Assembly (NCBI GenBank): GCA_045110335.1
Contig: JBGCGB010000024.1
Span: 248,001 to 312,000 of the forward strand
DNA: 64,000 bases
Reading direction: 5' to 3'
From: CALBPI01 sp045110335
GTDB lineage: Bacteria; Pseudomonadota; Gammaproteobacteria; Steroidobacterales; Woeseiaceae
In this document: one piece after another, positions 17,628 through 26,496 of the stretch
Layout of the letters: each line of letters begins with the position of its first letter
How positions within the stretch are numbered: the first letter of the stretch is position 1
Translations under genes and position numbers: made by a program
The notes under the pieces: generated by a model
The model's input: the letters and a program-made list of their open reading frames with translations, nothing else
The model's database searches: none
Told to the model about the DNA's origin: nothing

Positions 17628-19106
17628 ATGACAGAGCAATCCGGTTTGGCATTCGATAGCGGTTGGTCCTATGCACCGGCACCTGAAAGCACGGATCATG
17701 TGAGCCTGCAGGAATCGTATGGTTTGTTTATCGATGGCAAGTTCGTGCCGTCGGTGAGCGGAAAGAAGATGAAGACCGTGAATCCGTCAACGGAAGCTGT
17801 TTTGGCGACGGTTGCGCTAGCGGGCCAGCAAGATGTCGATAAGGCGGTTGCAGCTGCACGTCGCGCTTACGACAACGTTTGGTCGACGATGCCGGCGGCC
17901 GAACGCGGTAAGTATCTGTTCAGAATTGCGCGGGCGTTGGCCGAGCGGGCTCGCGAGTTTGCCGTTATCGAAAGCCTTGATGGTGGCAAGCCAATTCGCG
18001 AGTCGCGCGACATTGATGTGCCGTTGGCTTCCGCACATTTCTTTTATTACGCGGGCTGGGCAGACAAACTTGACTATGCGTTTCCCGGTACGAAGCCTTC
18101 AGCACTCGGTGTTGCAGGGCAGGTCATCCCGTGGAATTTTCCGCTGTTGATGGCGGCCTGGAAGATTGCGCCAGCGTTGGCTGCGGGGAATACCGTTGTT
18201 TTGAAACCGGCGGACACAACGCCACTGACAGCGCTAAAACTGGCGGAGCTGATGCAGGACGTGGGCTTGCCGGACGGTGTCGTCAACATCGTCACCGGGA
18301 ACGGCGAGACCGGCGCGGCGGTCGTGGGGCACGAGGACATCAATAAAGTGGCTTTCACCGGGTCCACTGCCGTCGGTCGCGAAATCATGCGCAACCTGGC
18401 AGGCAAACAGATTCCCTATACGCTGGAACTCGGCGGCAAAGCGGCCAACATCGTTTTCGAAGACGCGGCGCTTGATCAAGCCGTCGAGGGCATCGTGAAC
18501 GGCATCTTTTTCAATCAGGGACATGTGTGTTGCGCCGGGTCCCGGCTATTGGTCGCGGAGTCGATTAGTGAAGAACTGCTGTCCAGGCTGAAGCAACGAA
18601 TCAATTCCCTAATCGTTGGTGACCCGCTCGACAAGAATACCGACATTGGTGCGATCAATTCGGCCAGTCAACTCAAGCGCATCCAAGATTATATTCAGTT
18701 GGGCAATGAAGAAGGCGCCACTTGTTGGCAGTCCAACGCTGTCATGCCGGAGCAGGGCTATTTCTGTCCACCAACATTGTTTACCGATGTGGCCCAGTCC
18801 AACCGGGTTGTTCAGGAAGAAATTTTCGGCCCGGTGTTAACCGTGCAAACCTTCAGGACGTTTAACGAAGCACGGGACAAAGCCAACAACACGCCTTATG
18901 GACTATCGGGCGGTGTTTGGACCGACAAAGGGGCTCGTATCTTTAAAATGACAGGCGCGCTGCGCGCGGGTGTCGTCTGGGCCAACACATTCAACAAGTT
19001 TGATCCGACATCGCCTTTTGGTGGTTACAAGGAAAGCGGGACGGGTCGAGAGGGCGGCCTGCACGGCCTGGCGGCCTATGTTGATCTAAACCATGGTGTT
19101 CAATAA
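17628..19106 (+). CDS. NAD(P)-dependent aldehyde dehydrogenase
   Basis: A 492-residue full-length member of the aldehyde dehydrogenase superfamily. It shows PWNFPLLMAAWKIAPALAAG, the FTGSTAVG coenzyme motif (243-250), the general base Glu267 in LELGG, and the nucleophile in GHVCCAGSR at residue 301 or 302. The C-terminus (SPFGGYKESGTGREGG) is complete. It lies between deoC and a half-length homologue, so oxidation of the acetaldehyde made by DeoC to acetate is the likely job; the substrate is inferred from position. A start at the ATG at 17628 follows a GGCGGGAG site. The stop overlaps the next start (TAATG). Confidence 0.92.
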   Translation: MTEQSGLAFDSGWSYAPAPESTDHVSLQESYGLFIDGKFVPSVSGKKMKTVNPSTEAVLATVALAGQQDVDKAVAAARRAYDNVWSTMPAAERGKYLFRIARALAERAREFAVIESLDGGKPIRESRDIDVPLASAHFFYYAGWADKLDYAFPGTKPSALGVAGQVIPWNFPLLMAAWKIAPALAAGNTVVLKPADTTPLTALKLAELMQDVGLPDGVVNIVTGNGETGAAVVGHEDINKVAFTGSTAVGREIMRNLAGKQIPYTLELGGKAANIVFEDAALDQAVEGIVNGIFFNQGHVCCAGSRLLVAESISEELLSRLKQRINSLIVGDPLDKNTDIGAINSASQLKRIQDYIQLGNEEGATCWQSNAVMPEQGYFCPPTLFTDVAQSNRVVQEEIFGPVLTVQTFRTFNEARDKANNTPYGLSGGVWTDKGARIFKMTGALRAGVVWANTFNKFDPTSPFGGYKESGTGREGGLHGLAAYVDLNHGVQ

Positions 19107-19981
19107 TGGCGACTAAGAAAAACGAACGTCTGGGCGTCAATAAAACCTACAAGTTATATATTGGCGGCAAGTTTCCTCGAACAGAGTCGGGCAGATTCAT
19201 CGCGTTTGAAAATACGAAGAATGAGGTTGTCGCGAACGTTTGTCGCGCCAGTCGGAAAGATGCAAGGAATGCCGTCGTTGCGGCTCGAGCTGCCTGGTCG
19301 GGATGGGCGTCGACTAGTGGTTACCTGCGGGGCCAAATCCTCTATCGGATCGCCGAGATGCTGGAAGGGCGGCAAGCGCAGTTTATCAGTGAACTCCGCA
19401 GCGAAGGACTTTCTCCTGCCGCGGCGAAACGTAACGTGATCGGCGCTATCGATCGATTGATTTACTACGCAGGCTGGTCCGACAAGTTCACTCAAGTCCA
19501 GAGCAGCGTGAATCCCGTCGCATCATCACATTTCAATTTTTCGGTGCCTGAGTCGATGGGTGTTGTGGTTGTTACAGCACCTGTTGAAAGCGGGCTTATG
19601 GGTTTGGTGTCTGTGCTCGCGCCGGTCATTGTTGGTGGCAATACGGCCATTGCATTGGCATCGGAGCAGCATCCCTTGTCATCAATGAGTTTTGCAGAAG
19701 TCTTACATTCGTCAGATGTGCCTGCTGGCGTTGTGAACGTTTTGACAGGACAGCTGGAAGAGATGTTGCCGCCGCTTGCCTCGCATATGGACGTTAATGC
19801 ACTGGCGCTGGCGGCGGGCAGTAACCAGACGCGTGAGGCAGCAGCAGTTTTGGCCGCAGAGAATCTCAAGCGGGTGGTCGATTTGTCCAGCAGCGACTTT
19901 TCGAAAGTGAACGCACAAGGCGTCTACCACATCGGCGCGTTCCAGGAGACCAAGACAACCTGGCATCCTGTCGCTAACTGA
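19106..19981 (+). CDS. Half-length aldehyde dehydrogenase homologue without active site
   Basis: A 291-residue protein that aligns with the first part of an aldehyde dehydrogenase: YIGGKFPRTESGR at the start, RGQILYRIAEMLEGR, YYAGWSDKF, PESMGVVVVTAP, then VIVGGNTAIALASEQHPL and GVVNVLTG. It stops near where the coenzyme motif would be: that segment reads VNALALAAGSN instead of a FTGS-type motif. The catalytic Glu, Cys and whole C-terminal half are absent. The frame is open and its start overlaps the upstream stop by one base, so it looks like a maintained gene rather than decay. Similar deoC-linked pairs of dehydrogenase genes exist in other bacteria. A structural or regulatory partner role is inference. 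Confidence 0.8.
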   Translation: MATKKNERLGVNKTYKLYIGGKFPRTESGRFIAFENTKNEVVANVCRASRKDARNAVVAARAAWSGWASTSGYLRGQILYRIAEMLEGRQAQFISELRSEGLSPAAAKRNVIGAIDRLIYYAGWSDKFTQVQSSVNPVASSHFNFSVPESMGVVVVTAPVESGLMGLVSVLAPVIVGGNTAIALASEQHPLSSMSFAEVLHSSDVPAGVVNVLTGQLEEMLPPLASHMDVNALALAAGSNQTREAAAVLAAENLKRVVDLSSSDFSKVNAQGVYHIGAFQETKTTWHPVAN

Positions 19982-19999
19982 TTTTCGACTAGCGCGGGC

Positions 20000-20980
20000 T
20001 TAGCCTAGCAAAGTAACCAGCGCTTCGGCGTTGGGCCGCGCACCGACTTGCGCAATCGTCAATGTCGCACAACGCGTTGCTAATTCTGCGCTTTTCGCGT
20101 GGGTCCAATCGTTCGCCACTCCGTACAAGAATCCTGCGACATAGGCATCGCCGGCGCCGGTCGCATCTTTGACGGCCTGCGACAGATCGGCAGACTGATC
20201 GTGCCTTTGGTCACCGTCAATAATGATTGATCCCCTTTCCGATCGGGTGATGACAAATAGCTTGCCACTGGCAGCCGCTTTGGCGACGGCATCATCCAGC
20301 GATGTGGTACGGAACAGTTGCAGAGTTTCTGCTTCGTTGCCAATAACGATATCTGCGTCCCCGGCCGCTAATGTCTCGTACGCTGCTTGATGGCGTTCAA
20401 CGCAGAACGAGTCTGATAGAGACAGCGCAATTCGGGTACCCGTCGCCTTGGCAATAGCGATCGCTTTGCTCATCGAAGCGGGTCCTTCCGGAGTGTCCCA
20501 AACGTAACCCTCGAGCAGCATGATGTTGGGTTGACCAACCGTTTGTTCGGTGATGTCCGTTTCGGCGATTTCGACGCAAGCGCCCAGAAACGTTTGCATC
20601 GTGCGTTCGCCATCCGGCGTGATGAATACATGGCAGCGCGCGGTTGGTGCTTCGCGAGTTTCTGCCGGTAAGCGAAGATCGATACCCAAGGCGGACATAT
20701 CCTGTGCGAACGTGTTACCCAGTGTGTCGTCGGCGACGCGGCCGATGTAGCTTGCTCTGCCGCCTAGGCTCGCGAAACAGGCAACGCTATTGGCGACAGA
20801 CCCACCAGCGCTCTCGGTCGTGTCAGACATCAACTCATAGAGTTCCACAGCGCGCGCTTGGTCGATCAGTGTCATGGAGCCCGCCGGCGCACCCAGCTTT
20901 TCCAGTTCATCGAACGGGACTTCAGTGAGTACATCAACAATGGCGTTACTAATCCCTAATAGATCAGTTTTCTCGGTCAT
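20000..20980 (-). CDS. Adenosine kinase, PfkB family
   Basis: A 326-residue PfkB-family sugar kinase. The N-terminal substrate region has ISNAIVDVL and the double-glycine motif GGSVANSV; the C-terminal signature DATGAGDAYVAGFLYG holds the catalytic Asp and the anion hole. The pattern is that of the bacterial adenosine kinase-like group rather than ribokinase or fructokinase. It would make AMP from adenosine and ATP in the cytoplasm. It is convergent with the dehydrogenase genes and lies upstream of no other minus-strand gene in close spacing. Inosine or guanosine as alternative substrate cannot be excluded. Confidence 0.85.
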   Translation of the reverse strand: MTEKTDLLGISNAIVDVLTEVPFDELEKLGAPAGSMTLIDQARAVELYELMSDTTESAGGSVANSVACFASLGGRASYIGRVADDTLGNTFAQDMSALGIDLRLPAETREAPTARCHVFITPDGERTMQTFLGACVEIAETDITEQTVGQPNIMLLEGYVWDTPEGPASMSKAIAIAKATGTRIALSLSDSFCVERHQAAYETLAAGDADIVIGNEAETLQLFRTTSLDDAVAKAAASGKLFVITRSERGSIIIDGDQRHDQSADLSQAVKDATGAGDAYVAGFLYGVANDWTHAKSAELATRCATLTIAQVGARPNAEALVTLLG

Positions 20981-21060
20981 GGGGCGTCCTTCATGGCAAG
21001 TCGAACTGGCGCTTGATTCACCAGTCGATCAAATCAAATAGAGGTGGTGTGGAGTTCGGG

Positions 21061-21666
21061 TTACGGTTTTGGCAGGTATTCCGGGATTTCGTCGAGAATA
21101 TCGGCGAGGACAGGCTTATGTTCGCGAATTTCTGCCTGTGTCAGTCCGGATAGCTCATAGGGTAGGACCATCCAGTCATGCGTTTCATGAACGTAAAAGT
21201 CGGGTGGACGCAGCGTTTGCGGGCTGGGGCGATACCAAAGCGACGCAATTCGAATATCCCGTGGCAAATTTCGTCTAGCCTTGCGACCCAGCTTGTCGAT
21301 AACGGCTTGCGCGCTCGATCCCGTCGAAAAGACATCATCTACAATTAACAACGACTGGGACGAGCTTACGTTCTCCAGCAGGTAACGCAGTCCGTGAACA
21401 CGAATAGCGGACTTCTTGTCGGCACGTTGACGATGATAGGCGTCGAATCCCGCATAGCTGGTGCGTACGGCGATATGGTCGGTATCAATACCGAGGTGCT
21501 CAAGGCCTTCCTGTACCGCGATACCGACGGCGCTGCCGCCGCGCCACAGGCCGACTAGAAAGTCGGGGCGAAAATCGCTTTCCGCAATCTGTACAGACAG
21601 TTTGAACGCATCCACCAGCATGGTGTTGGCGTCAACAAATGTTTTGTTCGGCGGCGCTGTGCCCAT
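21061..21666 (-). CDS. Purine-type phosphoribosyltransferase (COG2236-like)
   Basis: A 201-residue protein from the ATG at 21666, preceded by GAGG at the right distance; an ATG five codons earlier (21681) has no such site. A type I phosphoribosyltransferase fold: LVGLWRGGSAVG near the N-terminus, the PRPP loop LLIVDDVFSTGSSA, and a C-terminal DFYVHETHDWMVLPYEL, which resembles the hood of archaeal hypoxanthine/xanthine enzymes. It would join a purine base and PRPP to give a nucleotide. A paralogue is transcribed divergently from 21754. Which base each uses is not readable. Confidence 0.82.
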   Translation of the reverse strand: MGTAPPNKTFVDANTMLVDAFKLSVQIAESDFRPDFLVGLWRGGSAVGIAVQEGLEHLGIDTDHIAVRTSYAGFDAYHRQRADKKSAIRVHGLRYLLENVSSSQSLLIVDDVFSTGSSAQAVIDKLGRKARRNLPRDIRIASLWYRPSPQTLRPPDFYVHETHDWMVLPYELSGLTQAEIREHKPVLADILDEIPEYLPKP

Positions 21667-21753
21667 CGAGTGCCTCGGCATCGTTTCTGCGGTAGGATGC
21701 GAGTATACGTTTTCGAGTCGCTGACGTCAGCGCATTCTGGGATTCCAATCGAC

Positions 21754-22326
21754 ATGAAGAAAATCGTCCTTTCCGCACAGAGTTTGCTGGAAGACTCGCT
21801 CAAGCTGGGTGCCAACGTTTTACGCAGTGGCTTTCGACCGACGCTGATCATTGCCATTTGGCGCGGTGGCACCCCGGTGGGTATGGCGGTCCAGGAATTG
21901 TTGAGCTATTGCGGCTGTGACTCCGATCATATTGCCATCAGAACTTCGTCTTATCACGGCGTGGACCAACGCAGCAGCACCGTCAGTGTCCATGGGCTCG
22001 ACTACATTGTGAACAAGATCAATGTCGAAGATCGCGTGCTGATTGTCGATGACGTCTTCGATACCGGTAATACGATTGCTGCTGTTATTGCCGAACTGGC
22101 CCGTCGATCCCGCGACAACATGGCAGAGGATGTACGTATTGCGGTGCCGTGGTTTAAGCCAACCCGCAACCAAACCACACTGACACCAGATTATTTTGTT
22201 CACGAAACCGACGAATGGCTGGTTTTTCCGCACGAGCTGGACGCATTGACGCCGGAAGAGCTCAAAGAACACCGCCCACGATTGTCGGATGTCATCGCAC
22301 CGGCCAAAGCCCGTCAGGCTGGCTAG
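21754..22326 (+). CDS. Purine-type phosphoribosyltransferase, paralogue
   Basis: A 190-residue protein from the ATG at 21754 (MKKIVLSAQ); readings from 21670 run back into the divergent paralogue. It has IIAIWRGGTPVG, the PRPP loop VLIVDDVFDTGNT and the C-terminal DYFVHETDEWLVFPHEL, matching its neighbour segment by segment. The two genes are separated by 87 bases and probably arose by duplication and inversion. Two such proteins might have different base specificities or form a mixed dimer. The nucleoside transporter gene follows 79 bases downstream. Confidence 0.82.
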   Translation: MKKIVLSAQSLLEDSLKLGANVLRSGFRPTLIIAIWRGGTPVGMAVQELLSYCGCDSDHIAIRTSSYHGVDQRSSTVSVHGLDYIVNKINVEDRVLIVDDVFDTGNTIAAVIAELARRSRDNMAEDVRIAVPWFKPTRNQTTLTPDYFVHETDEWLVFPHELDALTPEELKEHRPRLSDVIAPAKARQAG

Positions 22327-22405
22327 GGTCAAGAGCGCAGGTCGCAGGTTCAGGCGGAAACGCCACTCATCTCATAAGAAATAACAGTAGTTGTCGGGGG
22401 ATTCC

Positions 22406-23635
22406 ATGTCGGGTTCACTAATCAGTCTGGTTGGCATTGTCGTTTTGTTTGCGATCGCCATTGCGTTTTCATCGAACCGGGGTGCGATACGACCGCGAGT
22501 CGTCTTAAGCGCGTTCGCGCTGCAGGTGGTGATCGCACTGGTTGTGCTGTATCTGCCGATCGGCAAGAGCATGATCAATGGGATTAGCGGCGGCGTGCTA
22601 GCGGTCATTGGCTACGCTAGCGCCGGGATCGGCATGATTTTTGGTGATCTCTATGATCCGAATGGTCCCAATCCGTTTGCGGTCGGCGTATTGCCTGTCA
22701 TCATTTTCTTCGCGTCCCTGATGGCTGTGCTTTATCACATCGGCATTATGCAATGGGTGGTCAGAATCGTCGGCGGCGGTTTACAACGCATTATTGGCAC
22801 GCGGCCGGTGGAGTCGCTCAATGCGGCGGCCAATATTTTCGTCGGTCAGACCGAAGCGCCGCTGGTGGTGCGACCTTATTTGCTTAGCATTACGAAACCG
22901 CAGTTATTTACGATCATGGTCTCCGGCACGGCGTCGGTTGCCGGTACCGTTTTGGTGGCTTACCAGGGAATGGGCGCTGACCTTGAGTACTTGCTTGCCG
23001 CCAGTTTCATGGCTGCACCAGGTGGTCTGCTGATGGCAAAGTTGATGATGCCTGACGAGCCGGAGACGGCTGAAGAAAAGGCGGCACCGCTGACAGAGTC
23101 GGTCGTTATAGAGAAAGAGAAAAACGTTATTTTGGCAGCGGCAGCGGGCGCTCAGGATGGCGTGCGACTGGCCGTCATGATCGGCGCGATGCTGCTGGCT
23201 TTTGTTGCTTTGATTGCGCTTTGCAATGGTGTGATCGGTAGCTTGTTCGGTTTGGTGGGCATTGAGGATATGACGGTGGAGCGGATGCTCGGCTGGGTAT
23301 TCTCTCCGCTGATGTGGCTGCTTAGTGTGCCGTGGGATGAGGCGCAGATTGCCGGTAGTCTTTTCGGCAAGAAGTTGATTCTGAATGAGTTTGTGGCGTT
23401 TTTTGATTTCGGCTTGGTGAAGGACACACTCAGTCCGCGTACTAACGCCGTTATCACTTTTTCGCTGTGTGGTTTCGCTAATCTGTCGTCCATTGCCATC
23501 TTATTGGGTGGCTTGGGTGTTTTGATCCCGGAGCAGCGCGAGTTGATCGGACAGTTTGGCATCAAGGCCGTTTTGGCGGGTTCGTTGTCGAACTTGATGA
23601 GTGCGGCGTTAGCCAGCCTGATGTTGGGTCTATAG
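22406..23635 (+). CDS. nupC: Concentrative nucleoside transporter, NupC family
   Basis: A 409-residue integral membrane protein from the ATG at 22406, with GGGGG at 22395-22400 just upstream. It has the CNT layout: three N-terminal helices, then the repeat core containing NIFVGQTEAPLVVRPYL (the Gln-Thr-Glu nucleoside site), TASVAGTVLVAY and a second half with the FVAFFDFG and SLCGFANLSS motifs. These carriers import nucleosides with H+ or Na+. In context it supplies substrate to DeoD, Cdd, Tdk and adenosine kinase. Its last six bases overlap the end of the convergent cdd gene. Purine or pyrimidine preference cannot be read. Confidence 0.9.
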   Translation: MSGSLISLVGIVVLFAIAIAFSSNRGAIRPRVVLSAFALQVVIALVVLYLPIGKSMINGISGGVLAVIGYASAGIGMIFGDLYDPNGPNPFAVGVLPVIIFFASLMAVLYHIGIMQWVVRIVGGGLQRIIGTRPVESLNAAANIFVGQTEAPLVVRPYLLSITKPQLFTIMVSGTASVAGTVLVAYQGMGADLEYLLAASFMAAPGGLLMAKLMMPDEPETAEEKAAPLTESVVIEKEKNVILAAAAGAQDGVRLAVMIGAMLLAFVALIALCNGVIGSLFGLVGIEDMTVERMLGWVFSPLMWLLSVPWDEAQIAGSLFGKKLILNEFVAFFDFGLVKDTLSPRTNAVITFSLCGFANLSSIAILLGGLGVLIPEQRELIGQFGIKAVLAGSLSNLMSAALASLMLGL

Positions 23636-24037
23636 CGAAAAACCACCGGGCAGCAAGTCGTCGATTGTGACGGATTGCCATTCATCGTCCTTGCCGATTA
23701 ACCAGATTCTGGTGGTGCTATCGGCAAATTCGCGGATGCGTTGCCGGCAGCCACCACACGGTGAGCAGGGTCCGGGGGTCTGTTTGCCCCCAATGACCAA
23801 TATCTCCCGGATGGCCAACTGGCCGCTCGATATCAGTCCGCCAATGGCCGATGTCTCGGCGCACTGACCTTCCGGATAGGCGGCGTTTTCGACATTGCAG
23901 CCGGCATGTATTGCGCCTTTGTCGTCTCGAATAGCAGCGCCGACTTTGTAATCAGAGTAGGGCGCATGGGCGTTTTCGCGTACCGCGAGCGCCGCTGCCA
24001 GTAAATCATCAGGTGGCGTGATCACATTGGTTACCAT
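23630..24037 (-). CDS. cdd: Cytidine deaminase
   Basis: A 135-residue protein, the size of the homotetrameric class. It has CNVENAAYPEGQCAE with zinc ligand Cys59 and proton-shuttling Glu61, and PCSPCGGCRQ with zinc ligands Cys94 and Cys97. It converts cytidine and deoxycytidine to uridine and deoxyuridine. It overlaps the end of nupC by six bases in convergent orientation. The gene upstream on the same strand is a lipoprotein, ending three bases away, followed by upp, so the three may be one transcript. Confidence 0.95.
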   Translation of the reverse strand: MVTNVITPPDDLLAAALAVRENAHAPYSDYKVGAAIRDDKGAIHAGCNVENAAYPEGQCAETSAIGGLISSGQLAIREILVIGGKQTPGPCSPCGGCRQRIREFADSTTRIWLIGKDDEWQSVTIDDLLPGGFSL

Positions 24038-24040
24038 CGG

Positions 24041-24994
24041 CTAGGGTTTGGCATCACCGGGGGAAAACCGGTAGAGCGGCGCGCGTTCTCTTTCTGTCGA
24101 GATGAACAAATTGCCATCTGGGCCGAACGCCACTGTTTCCGGTTGCGGTAGGATCGGCATGCCGATTGGCCGGAGTTCGCCCGCAAAGGCTTCCATCCAG
24201 CTTTGCCCGGGTGCGAGCTTGATCAGATAAGTCTCGCCGTAAGTCATCAAGGCAATGGTCTGGCCGTCACGCGACAAATCCATGCTCGTCGGTTGATTCC
24301 TGTAGATGCCGTACTTCGGGAACAGTTTGAGTTCGAGCTCGGTCGGCGCAGGAATGGTCAACACGTCGCCGAGCCGCATTGGTCGAACCGAGGTTTTTGT
24401 ACCGCTGCGCGCCTGCATCATGGCCTCTTTGAGACCCAACGAATAAAGTATTGGGGGCTTCGTGCGCTTGCTCAAGATGAAGATTGCATCCCGGCTTGCA
24501 TCTACGGCAATGGCTTCAACATCCCGCGGCCCGTCGGGGTAGGTCATCGTGATGCTCATACTCTCGAGTTTGTCGCCATCCGACGGGGACTTTGGTTCCT
24601 TGACGAAAATGAGTCTGACTTCATCTCGTACCGCTTTGTTATCGCCAACGTCGGCGATGAGTAGCCATGGTTGTCCGTCGAGTTCGAATCCCGCCAGTTC
24701 TTCCCAATCGCGATTCTTTACCCCTTTTACTTTCAACACGTCATGTTGCATGTCGGTCGTGGAAACGGCAATCAAAGAGGCTGAGTTTCCCTGATCGTTG
24801 ATAAACCAGATTCTATTTGAGTCGTAGTAGGAAACAGCCATACCCGACGCTTCCGGAAGTACGGAGAAATCGAGTTCGCCAAGAAAAGTGGGGCCTGCGT
24901 TCTCGGCTGTCTGTTGATCGACCGCACGCTGCTCTTGTCCGACGGAACAAGCAGAGGCCAGAAGCAGCGTTGTAGTGAGAAGAAATCGTTTCAT
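24041..24994 (-). CDS. Lipoprotein with predicted beta-propeller
   Basis: A 317-residue protein with a lipoprotein signal (LLASAC, Cys16). The mature part looks like a beta-propeller of the kind seen in SMP-30 or NHL-like proteins: repeated strands such as SGMAVSYYDSNRIWFINDQG, PWLLIADVGDN, DVEAIAVDASRDAIFILSKR and ETVAFGPDGNLFISTERE, each a sheet with acidic turns. It would face the periplasm. It sits between cdd and upp with gaps of three and zero bases, an odd place for a non-nucleoside gene, so a role in using phosphorylated or nucleotide compounds outside the cell is possible but not shown. Confidence 0.7.
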   Translation of the reverse strand: MKRFLLTTTLLLASACSVGQEQRAVDQQTAENAGPTFLGELDFSVLPEASGMAVSYYDSNRIWFINDQGNSASLIAVSTTDMQHDVLKVKGVKNRDWEELAGFELDGQPWLLIADVGDNKAVRDEVRLIFVKEPKSPSDGDKLESMSITMTYPDGPRDVEAIAVDASRDAIFILSKRTKPPILYSLGLKEAMMQARSGTKTSVRPMRLGDVLTIPAPTELELKLFPKYGIYRNQPTSMDLSRDGQTIALMTYGETYLIKLAPGQSWMEAFAGELRPIGMPILPQPETVAFGPDGNLFISTERERAPLYRFSPGDAKP

Positions 24995-25627
24995 CTATTC
25001 GGTTCCATAAAGGCGATCTCCGGCGTCGCCCAAGCCTGGGATGATGTACTTACGTTCATCCAATCGCTGATCGATAGCCGCTACGTAGACAGGCACATCT
25101 TCATGTTGCGCGCTGACGGCACTAAGGCCCTCTGGGCAAGTCACGATAGCGACGACTACAATACGTTTGGCACCGGCTTGTTTCAGGAGTTCAATCGTCG
25201 CATTGGTCGACCCGCCGGTCGCGAGCATCGGATCAATGACCAAATGGAAAGCAGATTCCGGGTTAGGCGGTAGCTTGCAGTAGTACTCGACGGGTTGTTT
25301 GGTCACTTCATCGCGATACAACCCCACGAAGCCAACCCGCGCATTGGGCACCAGCGCCAGAATGCCATCGAGCATGCCGATGCCGGCTCGAATGATTGGT
25401 GTCACGACGATGTCTTCGGCAAGCGTTTGCGCGTCGCACGATGCCAATGGTGTTTCGATGGTGACCGGTTGCAGCTTGGCGGTTTTTAGTGCCTCGTAGC
25501 TCACCAACTGGGTGATCTCCGAAACAAGCTCCCGGCATTGTTTGTGGCCAGTGTCAGCCGCTCGCAAGATCGCGAGTTTGTGTTGGATGCAGGGATGATT
25601 GACTTCGAAGTGCATAAACTTTTCCAT
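24995..25627 (-). CDS. upp: Uracil phosphoribosyltransferase
   Basis: About 210 residues from the ATG at 25627; the ATG at 25615 gives a start closer to E. coli Upp and is also possible. The frame stays open up to 25723, but that part overlaps a TATAAT hexamer and the start of tdk. Motifs: PIIRAGIGMLDG, the PRPP loop VIDPMLATGGS and the uracil-binding end YIIPGLGDAGDRLYGTE. It forms UMP from uracil and PRPP. It shares a short divergent intergenic region with tdk, so both pyrimidine salvage genes may be controlled from the same 90 bases. Confidence 0.95.
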   Translation of the reverse strand: MEKFMHFEVNHPCIQHKLAILRAADTGHKQCRELVSEITQLVSYEALKTAKLQPVTIETPLASCDAQTLAEDIVVTPIIRAGIGMLDGILALVPNARVGFVGLYRDEVTKQPVEYYCKLPPNPESAFHLVIDPMLATGGSTNATIELLKQAGAKRIVVVAIVTCPEGLSAVSAQHEDVPVYVAAIDQRLDERKYIIPGLGDAGDRLYGTE

Positions 25628-25658
25628 GGCGCGGCTGCGGGCGTCGCGCTGATCGCTT

Positions 25659-25664
25659 ATTATA
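25659..25664 (-). promoter_or_regulatory. Candidate -10 element for upp
   Basis: The minus strand reads TATAAT here, a perfect -10 hexamer, about 32 bases before the upp start at 25627. No good -35 box lies 16-18 bases upstream, so the promoter is only partly supported. It supports the shorter upp start. Confidence 0.4.
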
Positions 25665-25715
25665 GCGTGGCGCCGTTTTGAATGCCTAAATGGCACTGTA
25701 TTTGGAGATTTCGCA

Positions 25716-26309
25716 TTGGCCAAGCTTTATTTTTACTATTCCTCGATGAATGCCGGTAAATCCACGGCGTTGCTGCAGTCAAGTTACAACTACGTAGAGC
25801 GCGGTATGAATACGCTGGTGATGGCGCCTAAGCTGGATGATCGTTACGGTTCCGGAAAGGTGACCTCGCGCATTGGGATTGATGCGAATGCGGAGACTTT
25901 CGGGCGTGATGACGACTTGTATGCGGTGATTGGATCAAGACAATCGCGCGAGCAACTGCACTGCGTGCTAATCGATGAGGCGCAATTTCTAACGCGTGAT
26001 CAAGTGTTCCAATTGGGTCGCGTCTGCGATCAACTCAACATTCCGGTCTTGGCTTACGGTCTGCGAACCGACTTTCAGGGCGAGCCATTCGAGGGCAGCA
26101 AGTACTTGCTTGCCTGGGCCGATAACCTGAACGAGATTAAAGCCATTTGTTATTGCGGTAGCAAAGCAACGATGGTGGTTCGTCAGGATGAATCGGGCGC
26201 GACCGTTACCGATGGATCGCAGGTCGAGATCGGCGGAAATGATCGTTACGTTTCGTTGTGTCGCGCGCATTTCAACCAGAGCTTTTACGAGTTACCGTCC
26301 AGAAAATAG
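25716..26309 (+). CDS. tdk: Thymidine kinase
   Basis: A 197-residue protein of the bacterial type II thymidine kinase family: P-loop SSMNAGKST at 9-17, the DEAQFL magnesium site, the YGLRTDFQGEPFEGS lasso region, and a zinc site made by ICYCGSKA and SLCRAHF. The start is TTG at 25716 with GGAG nine bases upstream; no ATG or GTG gives the conserved first strand (AKLYFYYSSMNAGKS). It phosphorylates thymidine and deoxyuridine with ATP. It is divergent from upp and completes pyrimidine salvage in the cluster. Confidence 0.95.
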   Translation: MAKLYFYYSSMNAGKSTALLQSSYNYVERGMNTLVMAPKLDDRYGSGKVTSRIGIDANAETFGRDDDLYAVIGSRQSREQLHCVLIDEAQFLTRDQVFQLGRVCDQLNIPVLAYGLRTDFQGEPFEGSKYLLAWADNLNEIKAICYCGSKATMVVRQDESGATVTDGSQVEIGGNDRYVSLCRAHFNQSFYELPSRK

Positions 26310-26496
26310 GTAGTGCTGTCGCTATCGGCTAGTTGCAAGAACGGATTGGTTGCGATCGACGATTCGCAGACAATCAGGAATGGGTCATTCCGTCTGACGA
26401 TTGAGCCGCCGCTGTGATCAAGCTGTCTGGCTAGAGGTTTTGCATCGACTGGCAGTTGCGCCAGGCAACTAAAACCTTCGGTGGTTGTCGCTACCG

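Noticed and set aside
23152..23685. A 177-codon antisense frame across nupC and cdd
   Set aside because: It lies opposite two well-supported genes; Ser/Pro-rich and without motifs.
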